This document shows positions 17,389-25,129 of a DNA stretch of 64,000 nucleotides, in pieces. Source of the stretch: Kiritimatiellia bacterium (GTDB taxonomy: Bacteria > Verrucomicrobiota > Kiritimatiellia > RFP12 > DVOR01); assembly GCA_900771325.1 (NCBI GenBank), contig CAAGNN010000052.1, forward strand, positions 14,803 through 78,802, read 5' to 3'. The notes beneath the pieces are model-generated. The model ran no database searches and was not told the DNA's origin. It worked only from the letters and a program-made list of their open reading frames with translations. Numbering within the stretch: position 1 is the first letter of the stretch; the number at the start of each line of letters is the position of its first letter. Made by a program: the position numbers and the translations under genes.

Positions 17389-19065
17389 ATGAACTACCAA
17401 ATCACCATCGCCATTCCCGGCCAGGCCGTGCGGCAGATTGTCTTCCCCTGCGGCGCCTACCTGGTTGGGCGCGGGCTCGACTGCCCCTTGCACCTGGAAG
17501 ACGGCAGCGTCAGCGAGCTGCACGCCAAGCTCATCCTCACGCCCACCGAGGTCTGGATTGAGGACCTGGGCTCCTCCAACGGCACGATGGTCAATGCCAC
17601 CCCCATTCGCGAACCGCAGCGGCTGGACGACCGGGCCGTCGTGACCGTGGGCAGCACCGTCTTTCGCGTCTCGCCCGTGGCCCAAGCACCAGCCCCGGCA
17701 CCCGCCCCCGCGCCGATGGCCGCGCCGCCTCCGCCCGCGCCGCTCCTCGAAGAGAAGCCCGATCCGCTCGTCGCCGTCCGCGCCGAGGTCAAGGCGCAAA
17801 TCCATGCCGAGTTGGTCAAGCGCCTGGACCTCAAGCGCCTGGCCACGAGCTCGCTCTCGGCCGAGGCGCTCGGTGCGCGCGTCCGCGAGACGCTCCAGAC
17901 CATCCTCGCCGAGGTGACCGCGCGCCGCGCCCTGCCGGCGGGGTTGGACGCGCAGGCGTTGGAGGAGGAGCTCTATAACGAGTCGGTCCGCCTGGGGCCG
18001 ATCGAGACCTTCCTGGCCGACGAGAGCGTCACGGAGATTATGGTCAACGGCCCCCGGCAAGTCTATGTGGAGCGCCACGGCAAGCTCGAGCGCTCGCCGC
18101 TGACCTTTATGGACGAGGCAAGCGTGATGGCGGTTATCGAGCGCATCGTCTCCCCCCTCGGCCGGCGCATCGACGAGAGCCAGCCCTACGTCGATGCCCG
18201 CCTGGCCGACGGCTCGCGCGTCAACGCCATCATCCCGCCCCTCTCGCTCATCGGCCCGTGCATTACCATCCGCAAGTTCGCCAAGCGTGTCCTGACGGTG
18301 GAGGACTTCATCCGCTTTGGCACCTGGACGCAGGCGATGGCCGACTTCCTGCGCGTCTGCGTGCTACTGCGCAAGAACATCATCGTGGCCGGCGGCACCG
18401 GCTCGGGCAAGACCACCCTGCTCAACGTCCTCTCGGGCTTCATCCCGCCCAGCGACCGCATTCTCACCATCGAGGATGCCGCCGAACTGCGCCTCAACCA
18501 GCCCCACGTGGTCCGCCTGGAAGCCCGCCCGCCGAACATCGAAGGGCGCGGAGCGGTGACCATCCGCGACCTGGTGCGCAATGCGCTGCGTATGCGGCCG
18601 GACCGCATCATCGTCGGCGAATGCCGCGGCGGGGAGAGCCTAGATATGCTCCAAGCGATGAACACCGGCCACGATGGCTCGCTCACCACCGTCCACGCCA
18701 ACTCGCCGCGCGATGTCATCAGCCGCTTGGAGACAATGGTGCTGATGTCGGGCGTGGAGCTGCCCAGCCGCGCCATCCGCGAGCAGATTGCCTCGGCCGT
18801 CGACCTGGTGGTGCAAGAAGCGCGCCTGGCTGACGGCTCGCGCCGCATCGTCTCGGTGACGGAGGTGATGGGGATGGAGGGAACGCAGATCGTGATGCAA
18901 GAGCTCTTCGCCTTCCGCCAGCGCGGGGTCGACCCCCAGGGCCGCATTCTCGGCGACCTCGTGGCCACCGGCACGATGCCCTCCTTCTACGACTCGCTCT
19001 CCTCGCGCGGGCTGAGCCTCGATCCGGCCCTCTTCGCGGCCGAAGGCGAAGGGCTACGCCGATGA
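17389..19065 (+). CDS. cpaF: Tad/Flp pilus ATPase CpaF fused to an N-terminal FHA domain
   Basis: 558 residues. Residues about 1-97 form an FHA phosphothreonine-recognition domain (VGRG 26-29, SELHAK 42-47, GSSNGT 61-66). An Ala/Pro linker (about 100-122) leads to a CpaF/TadA secretion ATPase: Walker A GGTGSGKTT (about 335-343), Walker B region RIIVGECRGGE and the His box HANSPRD. CpaF powers Flp pilus extension and often retraction. Ordinary CpaF proteins have about 450-500 residues without FHA, so the fusion suggests control by a Ser/Thr kinase. The C-terminus overlaps tadB by 4 bp. Confidence 0.92.
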   Translation: MNYQITIAIPGQAVRQIVFPCGAYLVGRGLDCPLHLEDGSVSELHAKLILTPTEVWIEDLGSSNGTMVNATPIREPQRLDDRAVVTVGSTVFRVSPVAQAPAPAPAPAPMAAPPPPAPLLEEKPDPLVAVRAEVKAQIHAELVKRLDLKRLATSSLSAEALGARVRETLQTILAEVTARRALPAGLDAQALEEELYNESVRLGPIETFLADESVTEIMVNGPRQVYVERHGKLERSPLTFMDEASVMAVIERIVSPLGRRIDESQPYVDARLADGSRVNAIIPPLSLIGPCITIRKFAKRVLTVEDFIRFGTWTQAMADFLRVCVLLRKNIIVAGGTGSGKTTLLNVLSGFIPPSDRILTIEDAAELRLNQPHVVRLEARPPNIEGRGAVTIRDLVRNALRMRPDRIIVGECRGGESLDMLQAMNTGHDGSLTTVHANSPRDVISRLETMVLMSGVELPSRAIREQIASAVDLVVQEARLADGSRRIVSVTEVMGMEGTQIVMQELFAFRQRGVDPQGRILGDLVATGTMPSFYDSLSSRGLSLDPALFAAEGEGLRR

Positions 19066-19940
19066 TCTTCACCTGCACCCTCCTCCTGGCCGCCCTGGCC
19101 GCCGGCGCCCTCACCTGGGGCCTGGCCGCCGCCTTCGCCGAGGGCGCCGCCACCGCCTCGGGCACCTACGAGCGCGAGATGACCCAGTCGCTCGAGGCGA
19201 TGTTCCTCTTCGTGCCGGCCAAGCGGTTGGTGGACCTGGGGTGGATGTCCGCGGCGTTCGTCTTCCTGCTGGCGATGTTGCCCTTCTGCCGTCTGGAGCC
19301 GGTGTGGGTGGTGCCGGCGGGACTCTGCGTGGCCGGCGCGCTCGCCTCGGGGGCCTTCTTCCTCCCGCGTCTGGTGGTGCGCCACCTCCGCGTCCGCCGC
19401 CTCGAGCGCTTCAACCTCCAGCTCCTCGAGGCGCTCCCGATGATGGCCAACGCCCTGCGCGCCGGCTTCTCCATCAACCAAGCCTTCGACTCCGTGGCGC
19501 AGGGCACCTCCGGTCCCATCCAGCAAGAGTTCTCCCTAATGCTCCATCAGATGCAGGTGGGCGTCTCCTTCTCCGATGCCCTTGCCGAGCTCGACCGCCG
19601 CGTCGGCAGCGAGGACCTCACCCTCGTCTGCACCGCCATCGACATCGCCCGCCGCTCCGGCGGCAACCTCACCGAGATCTTCGAGACCATCGCCCAGACC
19701 ATCCGCGCCCGCCTGCGCATCGCCCAGCACGTCAAGTCCCTGACCGCCCAGGGCCGCCTGCAAGGGCTCATCATCGGCGCGATGCCCTTCCTCCTGGCCG
19801 GCGGGCTGGCCATCTTCAAGCCCAAGCTGATGCTCCCGTTCATCTGCTCGCTCCCCGGCGCGCTCACCCTCCTGGCCGTCTGCGCCCTCGTGGCCTCCGG
19901 CGGCTGGATGATCCGCAAGATTGTCACCATCGACGTGTAG
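19062..19940 (+). CDS. tadB: Tad pilus inner-membrane protein TadB (type II secretion F family)
   Basis: 292 residues with N-terminal transmembrane segments (about 1-30 and 65-105), the cytosolic GspF-like domain (LLEALPMMANALRAGFSINQAF; GGNLTEIFETIAQTIRARLR) and two C-terminal helices (about 228-285). This is the TadB layout: the platform protein on which CpaF acts. Starts inside the end of cpaF (ATGA overlap) and is followed by tadC after 6 nt. Confidence 0.88.
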   Translation: MIFTCTLLLAALAAGALTWGLAAAFAEGAATASGTYEREMTQSLEAMFLFVPAKRLVDLGWMSAAFVFLLAMLPFCRLEPVWVVPAGLCVAGALASGAFFLPRLVVRHLRVRRLERFNLQLLEALPMMANALRAGFSINQAFDSVAQGTSGPIQQEFSLMLHQMQVGVSFSDALAELDRRVGSEDLTLVCTAIDIARRSGGNLTEIFETIAQTIRARLRIAQHVKSLTAQGRLQGLIIGAMPFLLAGGLAIFKPKLMLPFICSLPGALTLLAVCALVASGGWMIRKIVTIDV

Positions 19941-19946
19941 GCCCCT

Positions 19947-20831
19947 ATGCTCCTCTTCTGGTCCGCCCTCCTCCTCTGGGCCGCGAGCGCCTCGGCACTC
20001 GCCTGGTACGTCCTCTTCTACGCCACGCGCGTCACCTACGTCACCCTTGCCGACGGCCGCGCCCAGCTCCGCCTCCTCCCCCTCCCCTTCCGCCTCCTCC
20101 TCCCCTTCACGCAGAACCTCGACCCCCTCCTCCGCCGCGACAGCTTCGCCCAAGCCGCCGCCTCCGCCGCCTGGCAGCTCACCGCCGCCGGCTACGACGG
20201 CCTCCTCACCGGCCGCGAGTTCGTGGCCCTCAAGCTCCTCCTCCCCCTCGCCGCCGCCCTCCTCCTCGCGCTCCTCTTCATCCCCCTCGGCCTCGACGCC
20301 ACCCTCCCCTGGCTCTTCGGCACCCTCCTGGCGTGGATGTGGCCGCTCCACTGGCTCCGCCGCGAACGCGCCCGCCGCGCCAAAACCATCCTCCGCGCCC
20401 TCCCCTTCGTCCTCGACCTCCTCACCCTCTCGGTCGAAGCCGGGATGGACTTCATCGGTGCCATCCAGCGCAACTGCTCAATGCGCAAGCCCGACCCCCT
20501 CAACGAGGAACTCCTGCGGATGCAGCGCGAGATCCAAATCGGCACCACCCGCAAGGTCGCCCTCGCCAACCTCGCCGACCGTGTCCGCATCCCCCAGGTC
20601 CGCACCCTCGCCAACGCCCTCATCCAGGCCGACGAACTGGGCGTCTCCATCGGCACCATCCTGCGCATCCAAGCCGAGCAGCTCCGCCAAGACCGCTTCG
20701 AGCGCGCCGAAAAGCTCGCCCACGAGGCCCCCACCAAGCTCCTCTTCCCCCTCCTCCTCTTCATCTTCCCGGCCACCATCATCGTCCTCCTCGGCCCCAT
20801 CCTCGCCAACGTCCTACGCGACTTCACGTAA
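19947..20831 (+). CDS. tadC: Tad pilus inner-membrane protein TadC (type II secretion F family)
   Basis: 294 residues: an N-terminal membrane segment, a paired hydrophobic region (about 90-135), the F-type cytosolic domain (LPFVLDLLTLSVEAGMDF; LANALIQADELGVSIGTIL) and a C-terminal helix (LLFPLLLFIFPATIIVLLG). Partner of TadB in the platform. It is the last Tad gene here; the Flp pilin, secretin and prepilin peptidase are not in this window. Confidence 0.88.
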   Translation: MLLFWSALLLWAASASALAWYVLFYATRVTYVTLADGRAQLRLLPLPFRLLLPFTQNLDPLLRRDSFAQAAASAAWQLTAAGYDGLLTGREFVALKLLLPLAAALLLALLFIPLGLDATLPWLFGTLLAWMWPLHWLRRERARRAKTILRALPFVLDLLTLSVEAGMDFIGAIQRNCSMRKPDPLNEELLRMQREIQIGTTRKVALANLADRVRIPQVRTLANALIQADELGVSIGTILRIQAEQLRQDRFERAEKLAHEAPTKLLFPLLLFIFPATIIVLLGPILANVLRDFT

Positions 20832-20840
20832 GCACGCCGA

Positions 20841-21035
20841 AGGCTGCGCAGATTAGCAACCACAAAGTACACAAGGCTGCGCAGCGGGAAACCTCTGGGC
20901 AGCCTTTAAGGTTTTGCCGTGACCTGCGGAGCAGGTCACCGCCCCGGGGCGAGGGCGAACCCGGGGCGGGTCGAGGGTCAACCCGGGGCGGGTCGAGAGC
21001 GAACCCGGGGCGGGTCGAGGGTCAACCCGGGGCGG
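20841..21035 (+). repeat. Gap after tadC: direct repeat, type E-like hairpin and type A array
   Basis: AAGGCTGCGCAG occurs at 20841 and 20873 with an inverted GGGCAGCCTT just after. GACCTGCGGAGCAGGTC (20921-20937) is a perfect 7-bp hairpin with a GGA loop and resembles a reversed type E module. Type A cores follow at 20959, 20981, 21003 and 21025 in exact 22-bp register with spacers GTCGAGGGTCA and GTCGAGAGCGA. No terminator with a T-tract is seen behind tadC. Confidence 0.8.
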
Positions 21036-21105
21036 ATGCATTGGAGCGCCGGGGGCAGGGCTCTTTTTCCCCAGCCGATCCGTCGCGGCGCGCGGCGGCT
21101 TGTGG

Positions 21106-21111
21106 TATACT
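21106..21111 (+). promoter_or_regulatory. -10 box of the malic enzyme gene
   Basis: TATACT preceded by TGTGG, 36 nt before the ATG at 21148. A clear -35 hexamer is not visible. Confidence 0.5.
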
Positions 21112-21147
21112 GGGCGCGTTTATTCCCTTATACCAAGGAGTGCTGCA

Positions 21148-22443
21148 ATGGCCGTTGAGATTACGAAGGAAGAAGTGTTCGCGTTTCACGAGGGCGGAAA
21201 GGTGCGCGTGGCGCTCTCCAAGCCGCTGGAAACCCAAAAGGATTTGTGCCTGGCCTATACGCCCGGCGTGGCCCAGGCGGTCAAGGAAATCGCCGCCAAG
21301 CCCGAGACCGCCTTCTCGCTGACGAGCAAGCGCAACCTCGTGGCCGTGGTCTCCGACGGCACGGCCATCCTCGGTCTGGGCGACCTCGGCGCCCTGGCGT
21401 CCATCCCGGTGATGGAGGGCAAGGCCGCGCTCTTCAAGACCTTCGCCAACGTCGATGCCTGGCCCGTGCCCCTCGCGCACTGCCGCCAAGGCGGGGCCGA
21501 CACCGGCAAGACCGACCCCCAGCGCGTCATCGAGGCCGTCCGCGCCCTCGCCCCGATGTATGGCGGCATCAACCTCGAGGACATCGCCGCCCCCGCTTGC
21601 TTCGAGATTGAGCGCGTCCTCGACGCCGAGCTCGACATCCCCGTCTTCCACGACGACCAGTGGGGCACCGCAGTCATCACCGTGGCCGGCCTCATCAACT
21701 ACGCCCACATTGCCGGCCTGGCGCTCAAGGACGTCAAGGTGGTGATGAACGGCGCCGGGGCCGCCGGTATTCGCATTGCCGATATGTGCAAGGCCGCCGG
21801 CGTGCAGGATCTCACAATGTGCGACTCCAAGGGCATCATCCGCGCCGACCGCACCGACCTCACCGACCACAAGCGCCGCCACGCCGTCACCACCGACAAG
21901 CGCACCTTGAAGGAAGCGCTCGTGGGCGCGAATGTCTTCATCGGCGTCTCGGCCGCCCACGTGCTCACTGGCGAGGACGTCAAGCAGATGGCCGACTTCC
22001 CCGCCATCTTCGCAATGGCCAACCCCGACCCCGAGATCGAGCCCAGCGAAGTCGCCGCCGCGATGGCCGGCAAGCCCTACGTGATGGCCACCGGCCGCTC
22101 GGACTATCCCAACCAGATCAACAACGTCCTCGGCTTCCCCTTCCTCTTCCGCGGTGCCCTCGATGTCCACGCCCGCACCATCAACACCGAGATGAAGGTG
22201 GCCGCCTCCACCGCCCTGGCGATGCTCGCCCGCGAGCCCGTGCCCGCCGACGTCCAGGCCCTCTACCCCGGCGAAAAGCTCGTCTTCGGCCCGCAGTACA
22301 TCATCCCCAAGGCCTTTGACCGCCGCCTCTACGAAGTGGTCTCCTACGCCGTGGCCGAAGCCGCCGTCAAATCCGGCGCCGCCCCGGCCGACACCGACCT
22401 CGCCGCCGTGAAGGCGAAGCTGCAGGCCGGGATCGCCCGCTAA
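21148..22443 (+). CDS. Malate dehydrogenase (oxaloacetate-decarboxylating), malic enzyme
   Basis: 431 residues, converting malate to pyruvate and CO2 with NAD(P) reduction. Seen: LAYTPGVAQAVKEIA, the catalytic and metal-binding stretch (DGTAILGLGDLG; FEIERVL; FHDDQWGTA), the NAD(P) loop NGAGAAGIRIA, and the family stretch FAMANPDPEIEP. It corresponds to the malic domain of MaeB without the C-terminal phosphotransacetylase-like domain. ATG 21148 follows AAGGAG (21135-21140) by 7 nt. The cofactor (NAD or NADP) cannot be read safely from the sequence. Confidence 0.93.
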   Translation: MAVEITKEEVFAFHEGGKVRVALSKPLETQKDLCLAYTPGVAQAVKEIAAKPETAFSLTSKRNLVAVVSDGTAILGLGDLGALASIPVMEGKAALFKTFANVDAWPVPLAHCRQGGADTGKTDPQRVIEAVRALAPMYGGINLEDIAAPACFEIERVLDAELDIPVFHDDQWGTAVITVAGLINYAHIAGLALKDVKVVMNGAGAAGIRIADMCKAAGVQDLTMCDSKGIIRADRTDLTDHKRRHAVTTDKRTLKEALVGANVFIGVSAAHVLTGEDVKQMADFPAIFAMANPDPEIEPSEVAAAMAGKPYVMATGRSDYPNQINNVLGFPFLFRGALDVHARTINTEMKVAASTALAMLAREPVPADVQALYPGEKLVFGPQYIIPKAFDRRLYEVVSYAVAEAAVKSGAAPADTDLAAVKAKLQAGIAR

Positions 22444-22452
22444 CGCGGTCGC

Positions 22453-22595
22453 CCCGCGATAGGCGATAGGCGATAGGCGGGAACGCTGGCGCGTGAAGTC
22501 TGCTCACGTTAGAACGGTCAGGCTTCACGGCTTCTGCCGCCAATAGACCTGTCGCGGTAACGCGCTTCACGCCGATCGCCGATCGCCTATCGAAT
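22453..22595 (+). repeat. Type D element
   Basis: Left arm of GATAGGC heptamers (three in tandem), right arm of GATCGCC/GCCTATC heptamers in inverse sense. The core includes CTGTCGCGGTAACGCG, related to the CGCGACGG core of other D elements in reverse orientation. It fills the 150-bp gap between malic enzyme and the chromate transporter genes. Confidence 0.75.
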
Positions 22596-23211
22596 GACTC
22601 CTCCTATGGCCTCCACTCCCACAGTCCCGCTGCGTTCTCGCCTCCTGTCCCTCGTTCTCACCTTTGGCAAGTTCGGGGGGATTACCTTTGGCGGGGGCTA
22701 TGCGATTGTGGCGCTGCTGGAGGAGGAGCTCGTCCGGCGGCGGGGATGGCTGAGCCAAGAGGAACTGCTGGACATCATCACCGTGGGCGAGAGCACGCCC
22801 GGGGCCATCGCCGTCAACACCGCCACCTTCGTCGGCTACCGTCTGGCCGGCGTGCCGGGGGGCATTTTGGCGACGGCGGCGCTCGTCTTTCCGGCGTGGC
22901 TGGTGATTGTGCTCCTCTCGGGGTGCTACCTGGTGCTGCGCGAGAATGTGTGGGTGGCCTCGGCGCTGGCGGGGATCCGCGTGGCGGCGGTGGTGCTCAT
23001 CGTGCGCGCCTTCTTCCGAATGGCCAAGGGCATCAAACGCACGCCCCTGAACGGTTTTTGCCTGGCGCTGGCCTTTGCGCTGGTGGCCGTCGCGGGAATG
23101 AATGCCGTCTGGGCCGTCGTCGGCGGCCTCCTCTTCGGCGTGGCCTGGTATGGCCTTCGCCCCCGCTTCGCGAACGCGAAGCGGAGCGGACAGCCGACAG
23201 CGGACAGCTGA
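22594..23211 (+). CDS. Chromate transporter subunit, first half
   Basis: 205 residues of the chromate ion transporter (CHR) family, half-size type. It shows the N-terminal signature FGKFGGITFGGGYAIVALLEEELV, then LLDIITVGESTPGAIAVNTATFVGYRLAG and several membrane helices. Two half-size proteins normally act together. The ATG may be 22594 or 22606 (MASTPT); neither has a strong ribosome site. The last residues and the stop codon are contributed by the type D repeat at 23190, so the repeat sits at the 3' end of the gene. The substrate may be chromate or another anion. Confidence 0.85.
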   Translation: MTPPMASTPTVPLRSRLLSLVLTFGKFGGITFGGGYAIVALLEEELVRRRGWLSQEELLDIITVGESTPGAIAVNTATFVGYRLAGVPGGILATAALVFPAWLVIVLLSGCYLVLRENVWVASALAGIRVAAVVLIVRAFFRMAKGIKRTPLNGFCLALAFALVAVAGMNAVWAVVGGLLFGVAWYGLRPRFANAKRSGQPTADS

Positions 23212-23333
23212 CAGCACGCTTACGCGACGGAGCAACCGATGCCTCACGATGAACATCCTCTAACGGCTCAGACGGGCTCTCCACATCGAGCGCCAGCGCT
23301 GTCCGCTGTCGGCTGTCGGCTGTCGGCTATCTG
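23190..23333 (+). repeat. Type D element splitting the chromate transporter pair
   Basis: Left arm of GCGGACA/GCCGACA heptamers overlaps the 3' end of the upstream gene. The core has CGCGACGGAGCAACC, GGCTCAGACGGGCT and GAGCGCCAGCG, all shared with the element at 5703-5857. The right arm is CTGTCGG heptamers. The two arms are inverted and could pair. Confidence 0.8.
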
Positions 23334-23345
23334 CGGAGCCTACCT

Positions 23346-23915
23346 ATGATCTACCTCCTCCTCTTCTGGACCTTCGTCAAGGTGGGGCTCTTCACCATCG
23401 GCGGCGGCTACGCGATGATTCCGCTCATCCAGCAGGAGGTCATCGAGCGCCACGCCTGGATGAGCGCCGACCAATTCACCGAGTTCGTGGGCATTGCCGA
23501 GAGCACCCCCGGCCCCTTCGCCATCAACATCGCCACCTTCACCGGCGTGCACGTGGCCCAAGACGCCGGCGGCAGCGGCCTCTTCGGCAGCCTCTGCACC
23601 ACCGGCGGAGTCGTCCTCCCCTCGCTCGTCATCATCCTCCTCATCGCCGGCCTCTTCCACTACGCGATGCGCCACTGGGTGGCCCGCGCCGCGCTCCAAG
23701 GCGCCAAGCCCGTCGTCGTCGGCCTCATCGGCGCAGCCGGCTACACCCTCCTGCGCCACACCCTCCTGGAAGGCGGCTTCAAGCCCCTCTCCACCGCCCT
23801 CGCCGCCGGACTCCTCGCCCTCTCCTTCCTCACCAAACTCGGCGCGGTCTGGCTCATCCTCCTGGGCGCGGCCCTCGGCGTGCTCTGCTTTGGCGTGCTA
23901 GGCCTACAACCGTGA
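23346..23915 (+). CDS. Chromate transporter subunit, second half
   Basis: 189 residues, same family and signature (KVGLFTIGGGYAMIPLIQQEV; GIAESTPGPFAINIATFTG) with about five hydrophobic segments. It pairs with the protein at 22594. The gap of 134 bp between the two is unusual for such pairs and is filled by a type D repeat. The stop overlaps the GTG start of comF by 4 bp. Confidence 0.87.
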   Translation: MIYLLLFWTFVKVGLFTIGGGYAMIPLIQQEVIERHAWMSADQFTEFVGIAESTPGPFAINIATFTGVHVAQDAGGSGLFGSLCTTGGVVLPSLVIILLIAGLFHYAMRHWVARAALQGAKPVVVGLIGAAGYTLLRHTLLEGGFKPLSTALAAGLLALSFLTKLGAVWLILLGAALGVLCFGVLGLQP

Positions 23916-24676
23916 CCGCTCCCCGCCGCCTCCTCCGCGCGCGTTGCCACGCCCGCCGCCTCCTGGAAGCCGCGCTCGACCTCCTCTTCCCGCGCGACTG
24001 CGCCCTCTGCGGCGGCTCCCTCCCCACCGGCCACCTCTGCCCCGACTGCCGCCGCCTCCTGCGCGAAGCCCCCATCCACCCCCGCTGCCCCCGCTGCGGC
24101 GAAGAGTTCCCCGGCCTCGACGCCGACCCCGCCGCCCCCTGCGCCCCCTGCCGCGAGCACCCGCCCGCCTACCGCCGCGCCCTCATCGCCCTACGTTACG
24201 ACGACAACGCCCGCGCCCTCATCCACACCTTCAAGTACCACCGCGGCGTCCACCTCGCCCCCGACCTCGCCCGACTCCTCCGCGCCACCCTCCGCCGCGA
24301 AGTCCCCGGCCTAACCTTCTCCGCCGTTGTCCCCGTCCCCATCACCCGCGCCAAACTCCGCGCCCGCGGCTACAACCAGGCCGACCTCCTCGCCCGTGGC
24401 CTTGCTCGGCGGCTCGGCCTCCCCTGCCTCCGCCGCCTCCTCGTCCGCCACGAGACCGGCATCTTCTCCCAAACCCGCCTCCACCGCGCCGAACGCCTCG
24501 CCAACGCCCGCGACGCCTACGCCCTCGCCCCCCGCGCCCCCAGCCTCGCCGGACTCCGCCTCCTCCTCGTCGACGACGTGATGACCACCGGCGCCACCGC
24601 CCAAGCCTGCGCCGAAGCCCTCACCTCCGCCGGCGCAGAAGTCTACCTCCTCGCCCTCGCCCGCCCCCTCCGCTGA
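23912..24676 (+). CDS. comF: ComF family phosphoribosyltransferase-like protein
   Basis: 254 residues. An N-terminal zinc-ribbon part has four CxxC-type pairs (CALCGG, CPDC, CPRC, CAPC; about 30-75). A PRTase fold follows, with VVPVPITRAKLRARGYNQ and the PRPP loop LLVDDVMTTGATAQ (about 218-231). ComF homologues support DNA uptake in competent species, but in many bacteria their role is unknown. GTG start within GTGA overlapping the upstream stop. Confidence 0.9.
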   Translation: MTAPRRLLRARCHARRLLEAALDLLFPRDCALCGGSLPTGHLCPDCRRLLREAPIHPRCPRCGEEFPGLDADPAAPCAPCREHPPAYRRALIALRYDDNARALIHTFKYHRGVHLAPDLARLLRATLRREVPGLTFSAVVPVPITRAKLRARGYNQADLLARGLARRLGLPCLRRLLVRHETGIFSQTRLHRAERLANARDAYALAPRAPSLAGLRLLLVDDVMTTGATAQACAEALTSAGAEVYLLALARPLR

Positions 24677-24681
24677 GCCAG

Positions 24682-24745
24682 CTGTTAGCCGCTAGCTGTT
24701 AGCCGTTAGCGCGCGTTCCGCGACGGGCCAACTGTGGGCAGCGGC
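24682..24745 (+). repeat. Type D half-element
   Basis: TAGCCGC-type heptamers (GTTAGCC, GCTAGCT) followed by the conserved core TCCGCGACGGGCCAACTG. A right arm is not obvious before the type B element begins. Confidence 0.65.
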
Positions 24746-24773
24746 CATTCCCCTTCGCCCCGCCCCGAAGCCG

Positions 24774-24867
24774 ATTATTAAGACTCAGACTTAATTCAAT
24801 TAAGACTAACTGTTAATTCAATTAAGTCTGAGTCTTCATTCCAATAAGTCTGAGTCTTAATAATTCC
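24774..24867 (+). repeat. Type B AT-rich array with different cores
   Basis: Units joined by TTAATTCAATTAAG, as in copies 1 and 2, but the palindromic cores are GACTCAGACTT, GACTAACTGTT and GTCTGAGTCTT. It is flanked by a type A array, as at 9809-10013 and 39527-39730. Confidence 0.8.
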
Positions 24868-24869
24868 AT

Positions 24870-24990
24870 CCGCCCCGGGTTGAAGGTCGCCCCGCCCCGG
24901 GTTCGAGTCCGACCCGCCCCGGGTTCGAGGTGGACCCGCCCCGGGTTCGAGGTGGACCCGGGGCGGGTGCGTCCCGAGCCTGGGGCGGAG
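24870..24990 (-). repeat. Type A array, mainly reverse orientation
   Basis: CCGCCCCGGGT at 24870, 24892, 24914 and 24936 (22-bp register), then an inverted core ACCCGGGGCGG at 24955 and a degenerate one near 24978. The switch of orientation makes a large inverted repeat. A reversed type E remnant (GTAAGCGTTTTGC) follows at 25000. Confidence 0.85.
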
Positions 24991-25072
24991 GGGGCGTTGG
25001 TAAGCGTTTTGCTTGGCCGCCCTCCGCAACGGCCCGGCCGTGCCCCAGGGGGTTCTTTCCCCGGCAAGCTAG

Positions 25073-25102
25073 TTGCCGTGGGGCAAAGGTTTATGGTATC
25101 TT
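25073..25102 (+). promoter_or_regulatory. Promoter of the mreB operon
   Basis: TTGCCG (25073-25078), an 18-bp spacer and TATCTT (25097-25102). AAGGAG lies 7 nt before the ATG at 25130. Confidence 0.5.
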
Positions 25103-25129
25103 AGGCGCGTTTCTACTGAAGGAGCTGCT

